Of a stretch of DNA of 64,000 nt, positions 57,202 through 64,000 are shown piece after piece. The translations under genes and the position numbers were made by a program. The stretch comes from Blastomussa wellsi. Its lineage: Eukaryota > Cnidaria > Anthozoa > Scleractinia > Plerogyridae. Each line of letters begins with the position of its first letter. The first letter of the stretch is position 1. The stretch covers positions 6,508,241 to 6,572,240 of the forward strand of contig OX393572.1 in the NCBI GenBank assembly GCA_947652115.1. Direction: 5' to 3'. The notes below the pieces were generated by a model, which saw only the letters and a program-made list of their open reading frames with translations, searched no databases and was not told the origin of the DNA.

Positions 57202-57330
57202 CCTTACAATTTTATGGTCTAGTTTAGTATTGCACTGAAACTGTTAGCTCTTGAATGATTTTATAGATGATTAGGATTTGTTAGCTATGCTATGAAATCA
57301 ACACCGAAAAATATTAGACAGTTTTAGATT

Positions 57331-57722
57331 CGAGTTTACCGCGAACCGCGAACCGCTGGAGGTCGCGTGACCAGTCTTTCACGTCACGTTTGAGGTTTTC
57401 GACGTGCGTTTTTAACGTGGAGAGGTGTGTTTTCACGTATACCATTTACCTGAAAGCTTTTAGCATATAATTATTGTTTTATCCCACGTACTGATACAAA
57501 AATATTGTGGAGCAGGTCTTTATCCATTAGTAGAAGCACAAATGTGCGCCAAATGCTCAATTTGAGGAATTCTATTGGATTTTGAAAGCAAGTGCCATTA
57601 ATGGCTGCTGATTCAAAATGGCGACCAATCTAGTCCACCGCCAATCTAAATGGAATTACGTTTGAACGTAGAACCGCAAACGGGTAACCGCAAACCGCGG
57701 TTAGAGGTTCGCGTTAAACTCG
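57331..57722. mobile_element. TIR element with 'accgcgaaccgc' composition
   Basis: cgagtttaccgcgaacc at the left and ggttcgcgttaaactcg at the right are inverted repeats. The interior has further cgcaaaccgcgg units, resembling 17,671-18,074. No gene. It lies between the Penelope-like 3' end and the resumption of BEL pol. Confidence 0.65.
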
Positions 57723-57755
57723 GATCGTCCGGACATTATCTACAGGCAATTAGAC

Positions 57756-59234
57756 AAGAGGGAAGGAGAACATGGCCAACCTTCAGCCGTGAAAACACCT
57801 CTTGGTTGGACTGTTTATGGCCCAATTGGAAACTGTGAAGACGATCAAGTCCATGTAAGCTTCACCCATACAGAGCAAGAAGTTCTGAATGCGCAGTTGG
57901 AACGCATGTACAATGAAGAGTTTAGTGACACAAACGGAGGTTTGGAAGAAGGCATGTCAATTGAAGACCATAAAGCTAAGGAAATCATGGATCAGTCTGC
58001 GACCCTAGTGAATGGGCACTACCAAATTAAACTCCCATTCCGTCAGGAATTTCCAAACCTTCCTGACAGTCTGCCAACAGCAGAAAAGAGACTGATGTGG
58101 TTGAAAAGGAAGATGCAGAGAGATCCAGTCTTCCATGCTAAATACAGCAGTGTTATGGAGAAATATGGAACTGAAGGTTCGTCCAGACAGGTGCCGGATG
58201 AAGAGATTACTAAACTGGAACCAATATGGTACCTCCCTCACCATGCAGTATGGCACCCTAGAAAGCCAGAAGAACCAAGAGTAGTTTTTGATTGTGCCTC
58301 CAAGAGTGGTGGAACATCACTGAATGAACAGCTGCTACGAGGGCCCGAGAATACTAGCACCCTGATAGGAGTAATTCTCAGATTTAGAGTGGAGGACATA
58401 GCAGTCACAGCCGATATAAAGAGAATGTTTCACCAGGTGTACGTGTCGCCAGAGGATTGTGGAGCGCTATGCTACTTGTGGTGGCCGAATGGTGACCTTT
58501 CAAGAGATCCAAAAACTTATCAGATGCTTGTACACATCTTTGGTGCGAAGTCCTCCCCAAGTGTAGCAGGATATGCCCTCAGAAAGACAGCTATGGACAA
58601 CAAGCAAGATTTCCCACCGGAAGCAGTCGATACTGTATTTAGAGATTTCTATGTGGACGACTTACTTAAGTCATTTGCTGATTCTGGAGAAGCCGTAAGC
58701 CTCAGCAGACAGCTACAAGAACTGCTTGCGAAAGGAGGCTTTCAACTCACAAAATGGAATTCAAACGGTTGTGATGTCTTGTCAGCATTCCCAGTTGAAG
58801 AACGAGCTCCGCACATTAAGGACTTGGATTTGAAATCTGACACCTTGCCTCTGGATAGAGCACTAGGTATCCATTGGGACGTGGAACATGATACGGTAAA
58901 CTTCGTTTTTGGTAAAGGAGAACAGCCTGAGAATCGAAAGGGAGTGCTGTCCTCGATTGCGACTGTGTATGACCCACTTGGATTTGCCAGTCCGTTACTC
59001 CTACCGGGAAGAGAAATCAATCAGGAACTGTGTAAACTGAAGTTTAGCTGGAATGACAATCTTCCAGAAGAATTGAGTGTTCGTTGGAGAAGATGGAGAG
59101 AAGGCCTCATGTGTTTACAGGGCTTCAGTATTCCACGTTGTTTCAAGCCAGGAAGCTTTGGCAAAGTTATGCGGACAGAGCTTCATCATTTTGCCGACGC
59201 GTCTCAAGAGCATGGTAATGGGACAGTCTCATAA
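57756..59234 (+). pseudogene. BEL/Pao RT, A17 region and RNase H start
   Basis: The frame resumes at about 57,756 (GQPSAVKTPLGWTVYGPIG). RT motifs follow: WYLPHHAVWHPRKPEEPRV, VFDCASKSG, DIKRMFHQVYV, LWWPNGDL, FGAKSSPS and DFYVDDLL with the catalytic Asp pair. The A17-type segment reads SIATVYDPLGFASPLLLPGR and RNase H begins at LHHFADASQEHG. A TAA at 59,232-59,234 stops the frame, but the next frame continues in phase, so it is a single nonsense change. The upstream part of pol was lost to the nested insertions. Confidence 0.9.
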
Positions 59235-59981
59235 TTGCGTCTTGTCAATGATCAAGGACAAATCCATTGTAGTTTTGTAATGGGTAAATCCCGTGTGAGA
59301 CCACTGAAGGGTGCAGTGACTGTGCCGAAGTTAGAATTGACGGCAGCCACCTTAGCGACCCGGATTAACAAAGTTGTTATGAAAGAACTAGAAGGAAGAA
59401 TGAAGATCAACAGTCTTACGTTTTGCACTGATTCAATGATAGTGCTCAAGTACATTGCTAACGAGTCACGAAGATTTGTCACATTTGTCGCCAACAGAGT
59501 CGCTGCTATCCGCCAAGAGTCAGAACCAAGTCAGTGGCGTCATGTTAGATCGGAACTCAATCCAGCAGACTATGCCTCTCGGGGAATCAGAGCCTCAGAG
59601 ACAAGGAAACTAGAGATATGGAAGAGTGGTCCAGAGTTCTTGTGGAAGGACAACGAAGAGTGGCCTCCACAGCCTGAAGAAGTCTTAGAAGATCTCCTGG
59701 AAAGCGATGAAGGATTGAAAAGGGTGAAGATTACGACGGGAGCGGCCGTTGTACAGAAAGACTTCTGGAGCGACCTGTTCCAGCGGTATTCGGAATGGGA
59801 CCGGTTACGAAGAATAGTTGCATGGCTCATCCGTGCCTTCTGCATGCCAGTGCGTCCTCAACTACAAGCCGAAGTTAAGAGGAACTCGATGAGGGACGTA
59901 AACCGCAATCCTACACCGTTGGCAGTATCTGAGGTGGCTGAAGCTGAGAAGAGAATTGTGAAGTTTGTGCAGGTGCAGTAA
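59235..59981 (+). pseudogene. BEL/Pao RNase H and linker
   Basis: In phase with the previous frame. LRLVNDQGQIHCSFVMGKSR, VPKLELTAATLATRI (Glu of RNase H), LTFCTDSMIVLKYI (catalytic Asp) and ELNPADYASRG are typical of BEL RNase H. It ends at a TAA (59,979-59,981), again in phase with what follows. Confidence 0.88.
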
Positions 59982-61312
59982 TTCACCAGCCAAGTTGATA
60001 AGTTGACCGGTCAGCTTGCCCGACTCAAACCGTTTAAAGATGAGGAAGTTTTACGTGTTGGAGGACGACTGAAGCATTCAGATTTGCAGTATGATGCCAA
60101 GTATCCAATGATACTGCCAGGAAAACACCCAGTCACGGAGATGATCATTCGCCATTATCACCATATGAATGGGCACGTTGGAAGTTATCAAGTTCTAGCC
60201 GAAATCAGACAACGCTTTTGGATTGTCAAGGGAATTTCTTCGGTAAAGCGTGTCCTCAGAAAGTGCCATGTTTGCAAACGCCAGAATGCCAAATTAGGGG
60301 AGCAAGTAACCGCGCCGCTTCCAGTGGTCCGCATGTCGTCGGACAGTCACATGATCATCTATCCGTTTGCAGCTGTAGGACTAGACTATTTTGGTCCACT
60401 TTACGTTAAGAATGGGCCTAGCACAAGATCAAGGAAAAACGCACCTTTAAACAAGCGTTACGGATGTATCTTCACATGCTTGAGATACCGAGCTGTGCAC
60501 ATAGAAGTGGCTGAAGACCTAACCACAGACAGCTTCATAAACGCTGTTCTGCGCTTTGTTGGTAGACGAGGCCCACCGACGGTTATCTACAGTGATAACG
60601 GTAGCAACTTTAGAGGAGCTGAAGTGGATGTTGTCCGAGCATTGCAGGCATGGGATCAGGAGAAGATTCAGGCCACATTAACCCAAAGAGGGATCGAGTG
60701 GAAGTTCAATCCACCGGCAGCTAGCCATCAAGGGGGAGTTTGGGAGAGACTCATACGTTCAGTTAGGAGAATCTTGTACTCGCTGGTTGGAGAGCGCCTT
60801 CTCAGCGATGAAACCTTAAGGACATTTCTAGTCGAAGTAGAGAAGATTCTAAACGACAGGCCGATTACACCTGTGTCAAGTGATCCGCAAGATTTAGAAG
60901 CACTGACGCCGAATCATATTCTATTATTGCGAAGAAATCCATGTTCTCCTCCGGATGTGTTTGACGAAGCAAATCGATGCAAGGCAAGATGGAAATTTGT
61001 TCACCTCCTTGCAAACCAGTTTTGGCAGAGATGGACCAAAGAATACCTACCAACGCTCCAGGAACGGCAAAAGTGGTTGCGCCAACAGCCCAACTTCAGA
61101 GTAGGGGATTTGGTCTTGATAGCAGACAAGAACACGTCTCGTACCAGTGGCCAAAAGCATTGGTGGAGCAGGTACTTCCTGACAGCGAAGGCATTGTACG
61201 CCGAGTAGTCGTTAGATCAGCAGATGGAGTCTATCACAGAGACGTGAGAAAACTGTGTTTGTTGGAAGAGAAGTTACTTAGTTGCATTGAAGAACAGGTG
61301 AAACAAGTGTGA
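59982..61312 (+). pseudogene. BEL/Pao integrase and C-terminal domain
   Basis: The zinc-binding HHCC domain (IIRHYHHMNGHVGSYQV ... CHVCKRQ, about 60,145-60,285) and the DDE core GLDYFGPLY, IYSDNGSNFRG and GGVWERLIR give a complete catalytic triad. C-terminal RRNPCSPP and QFWQRWTKEYLPTLQERQ follow. Near 61,140 a one-base shift moves the final domain (YQWPKALVEQVLPDSEGIV to LCLLEEKLLS) to another frame, ending at 61,312. Integrase itself is intact, only the tail is shifted. Confidence 0.9.
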
Positions 61313-61513
61313 GCTGTACCTTAGCAGTGACGTGCAACAAGCTGTGTGCGAACGAGGAACAGACAGTGATGCTGTTTGCAAGAGACATTAAGGAGTATTG
61401 AACATTGTTTGAAACTTTGACTTTTTTAGAGTGCAGAGACTGTAATGGATCGATTCCGTGATCCAGTTTTGTTGTTAAGTTTTCTGTTTAGAAAGACTCC
61501 CCAGTCGTCTTTC

Positions 61514-61524
61514 GGGGGGGAGCG
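61514..61524 (+). promoter_or_regulatory. Polypurine tract
   Basis: gggggggagcg directly precedes the 3' LTR and is the expected plus-strand primer of an LTR element. Confidence 0.8.
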
Positions 61525-61840
61525 TGTAAGGGACATTTCGTGACCATTACTTGACGTTTCGTTCGGTTCGCCATGTGACTTTGAGCGAACGTGTTTTCAA
61601 AGCATAGTGAAAGCAAGGGAATTCAGGCATAATATCTTGTGAGTATTGTTTTTGTTTCGGTTGGTTATCGGTTGTATTTCAATTCGTATCGTGACAGCGA
61701 TCATTTCTTTGTTGTAGCGAATCGTTCAAAGAGGTTTGATGAATCAGAGATGCAGAACAAATATATACACAACTTTGGACGAATGTGTTGATGCCTAATA
61801 ATATTCTTAAACAAATTGCCCAGAGTAGTTGGCTACTACA
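61525..61840 (+). repeat. 3' LTR
   Basis: Same length and, by eye, same sequence as the 5' LTR, with TG...CA ends. Confidence 0.95.
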
Positions 61841-62020
61841 ACTGGATAATACGGCATCAGATTAAGCCACAAAACTTTTCTTTGACCCTACCTCTTTGTT
61901 TAGGATTGGTTGAAAATATCGAGGATACAACTTCTAGTTGGCAGATACCACATTTATTTATCGAAATTAAACAACAGCCTGCCAAATATACGAATATTTA
62001 CGCAAATCTTCCTTAAATGC
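61841..62020 (+). pseudogene. LINE C-terminal tail, downstream of the BEL insertion
   Basis: Continues the interrupted LINE frame: IIRHQIKPQNFSLTLPLCLG, then SSWQIPHLFIEIKQQ. The first five bases are the right-hand copy of the actgg duplication. Confidence 0.75.
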
Positions 62021-62440
62021 CAAGAAATTGAAAAAATGTTTTGCTTATAAGACGAATACCGTTCCAAAATATAACCGAAAATGGGGTTGTTTCAAATGAA
62101 CTGTGTGCTTCTCTTATTATAACTAACTTTTAGATAGTCCTTTTGCTATAGCCATGGTACATAACTTTTCAGATTCTCGCTGACTCATCGAACCGTTCTG
62201 ATATATCTGGATTGCGGCTTTTCCCTTACCCCCCCCCCCTTTTTTTTTTTTTTTTTTTTCACTTTGCTTCTGTGTACCAAAACGTAACATGTAGTATCGT
62301 GTTGTAAGTAGGATATTGTATAGTTTTGTAAGTAGTGTTATTGTAAATAAAAAAAGAATTTCTTTTATCGAAGGGAAAAAAACATCAAAATTAGTAGGAA
62401 GATGTTGATTTTCAAATTTATACACAAAAACAGCAATGTG
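62021..62440. other. Low-complexity stretch and LINE tail scrap
   Basis: A C run then about 20 T lie at 62,229-62,259. On minus, 62,425-62,360 reads VYKFENQHLPTNFDVFFPSI, the LINE tail that adjoins repeat family R elsewhere. Nothing else is recognised. Confidence 0.5.
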
Positions 62441-63264
62441 AAAGGTTACTTCATCAAATAATTACACACATGATGCTTTACATGCAATGTTACAGAATAG
62501 AAATAAAATTTTCCTTTTCATGCTATTAATATATTTTCCTTAAATAGGGTATAATTTTTCGGGCTCTAATGGATGGAAATGACAATTCCACACAATTAAC
62601 TAAAGTTCACCTAGGGCAATCAAAAATCCCTTTTTTTTTTAGCGTTGACTCGCGCCTTCTCAAACCGGATACAATATTTGAAACGAATAACGGGTTGAAT
62701 TTTCCAATAATCAATTCATTAATGTACTCTAGGGGGCTACGCTTCACTTGGTTTGATTGTAAATTCATTCTTGATCTTAGAGTGCAAGTAGTGGAATGTT
62801 CGTGTTCGTACGTACGGCCTCCAAAAATGCACATTTTAATTTCTATCAGAAAATTCGCAAAGAATGATGTCCAAATAAAACTTGCTAGGTTCATTATCAT
62901 CTATTATGAAACCAAGAAATACATTCTTAAACGGATCATAGTGCTGTTCACGCAGTTTCGCATAAGGGGCATAAGCAAGTCAAAACAATCGTAACAAGAG
63001 AAGCCATTTGAGCCGCGGTTACGAAACATGTTACGAAGCAGTTGCCCATATGATCACAAAGAAAACAGTAGAATTAGGCTTTGCAGAATTTACAAATACG
63101 GTTTACTAGAAGGATGTCTTTTCGAGGGAATTTTGCTTACATGGATGAATTAAATGTAGTTATAGTAGTTTTTGAGTATTCAACCCTAGTATGACCGCCG
63201 ACCGGTTAGCTCAGTTGGTAGAGCGCCGGACTACCGTGCGGGAGGTCTCGGGTTCAAGTCTCGA

Positions 63265-63305
<41 letters not shown>

Positions 63306-63744
63306 CGTGCTGCCTTTGTAACTAAAATCTGCAAATGGTTAGATGTTCTAGTCTTCTCGGATAAGGACGATAAACCGTAGGTCCCGTCTCCTGCATCTTT
63401 AATGTTACAGGTCAGCAGGGGACGTTAAAAAACCCACACACTTATCGCAAAGAGTAGGGCGTGGAGTTCCCGGTGTTGTGGTCTGCTCTGCAGGTTTGGG
63501 TTCGGGTGAGATCATGAATGGACTGATAGCGGCTGCTATGAGCGCCTTTACATGCTGACGTCCGATCTCACCCTGATTAGATATGTAAATTGGCACTGAA
63601 AAGCCCTGTGTGGGATGGGTCAATCAAGTATATTCTATCCGGTCGTTTAAACAACAACTCTAGAAAGTATTTAATAAACACATACAACACACATGCACAC
63701 ACATGCACACACAGACAAAAACTAAGTTAACTAGGTTAACTTAT
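62441..63744 (-). repeat. Dispersed repeat family R, right-hand copy, split by a SINE
   Basis: Same order as 7,500-8,840 without the Penelope insertion. The match breaks near 63,188 and resumes at about 63,640 (ccggtcgtttaaacaacaac), the intervening DNA being a tRNA-derived SINE. Confidence 0.75.
63195..63635 (+). mobile_element. tRNA-derived SINE, copy 2
   Basis: Box A ttagctcagttggta at 63,206-63,220 and box B ggttcaagtct at 63,251-63,261 form the RNA polymerase III promoter of the tRNA-like head. The body shares blocks with 38,375-38,690. It interrupts a family R copy. The acceptor stem does not close as a tRNA, so not a tRNA gene. Confidence 0.8.
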
Positions 63745-64000
63745 TTCCCGCTTTTCTAAGACGAACTTTTTCAAGAAATCTAAGATGGAATCGACATCAA
63801 GCTAATAGACGTCAAGAAATCCACGAGTTTAATACATACATATATACGCCAACTAGAATTATAACTGAAGATAGGAATTTTAAGACATCCAGGATGCAAA
63901 CAAACTTTAATAGCACTGACGCTATGCAAATAATTTATGGTTCGTTTCCTCGGAGTTTGAAATTATGCTCGTGTCAAATCCAACGCATCGCTATTGAAAA
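63745..64000 (+). repeat. Dispersed repeat family Q, copy 3 (cut by window end)
   Basis: Matches 8,848-9,105 nearly base for base (anchors agatggaatcgacatcaag and ctcggagtttgaaattatgc). Confidence 0.8.

Larger units (their letters stand above)
54836..57202. mobile_element. Penelope-like element with 5' inversion
   Basis: Two parts in opposite orientation. On minus, 56,020-54,836 encodes the RT; on plus, 56,012-57,202 encodes the end of the RT, the GIY-YIG endonuclease and the 3' tail. About 110 bp (LDIKVSIEGNSLCTS through YLLYSSSHPS) is present in both parts, at 54,836-54,950 and 56,025-56,125. Such an inverted 5' part with a duplicated joint is what 'twin priming' during target-primed reverse transcription makes. 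The 3' end (cttaccccctc) matches other copies. Together with the adjoining TIR element it replaces roughly 120 bases of BEL pol. Confidence 0.85.
51617..61840 (+). mobile_element. BEL/Pao LTR retrotransposon with LTRs that look identical, carrying a nested Penelope-like insertion
   Basis: 316-bp LTRs at both ends, a 5-bp target duplication, gag-protease frames, RT, RNase H and integrase in BEL order. The LTRs read as identical, which marks a recent insertion. Yet pol carries two nonsense codons (59,232 and 59,979), a frameshift near 61,140, and a Penelope-like plus TIR-element block at 54,836-57,755. The element could not have mobilised itself in this state. Confidence 0.95.

Noticed and set aside
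63203..63272. Functional tRNA gene
   Set aside because: The tRNA-like head is followed by a body shared with another dispersed copy at 38.4 kb and its ends do not form an acceptor stem.

Overview
The window looks like nuclear DNA of a stony coral, probably of the 'robust' (Faviina-like) lineage. The best evidence is a complete five-exon gene for a GFP-like protein of the Kaede/EosFP type (226 codons, His-Tyr-Gly chromophore). Split genes with canonical GT/AG introns, a cnidarian-style rhodopsin-class receptor, and a dense load of BEL/Pao, Penelope-like, LINE, SINE, MITE and Maverick remnants agree with this. Host protein-coding sequence is a small part of the 64 kb; most of it is transposable elements, many nested.

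Layout. 1-3,800: no recognisable gene, some low-complexity DNA and a microsatellite. 4,078-5,082 (minus): a class A GPCR. 5,300-13,700: repeat mosaic with two Penelope-like fragments, LINE remnants, a dispersed repeat family present three times in the window, and a MITE with terminal inverted repeats and a 9-bp target duplication. 13,700-15,600: nothing recognised. About 15,600-31,650: a large imperfect inverted duplication. Each arm carries one fluorescent-protein gene and the two are divergently oriented with 5' ends facing each other. The left copy (19,902-21,767, minus) has an Asn-Tyr-Gly chromophore and a premature TGA at codon 101. The right copy (26,506-29,072, plus) is intact and encodes His-Tyr-Gly. 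32,000-36,100: BEL, LINE and tyrosine-recombinase remnants and foldback repeats. 36,709-40,218 (minus): a three-exon gene for a 241-residue protein with two tandem cysteine-rich repeats and twelve Cys-Pro motifs, not matched to any family I know. 42,550-46,640 (minus): a decayed BEL/Pao element. 47,131-49,975 (minus): two overlapping pieces of a Maverick/Polinton-type protein-primed DNA polymerase B. 50,530-62,020: a LINE split by a BEL/Pao element with two LTRs (51,617-61,840) that look identical, 5-bp target duplication, and a 5'-inverted Penelope-like insertion in its pol region. 62,000-64,000: more dispersed repeat, with a tRNA-derived SINE inserted.

How parts relate. The FP pair is the biologically central locus: a segmental inverted duplication whose two copies diverged in chromophore, coding integrity, intron 2 size and transposon load. 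Several copies of the Penelope-like 3' terminal region fold on paper as a type I hammerhead ribozyme; one copy (23,961-24,005) has the canonical core. Exon boundaries were placed by splice consensus, reading frame and family length. No alignment, expression data or database search was available.
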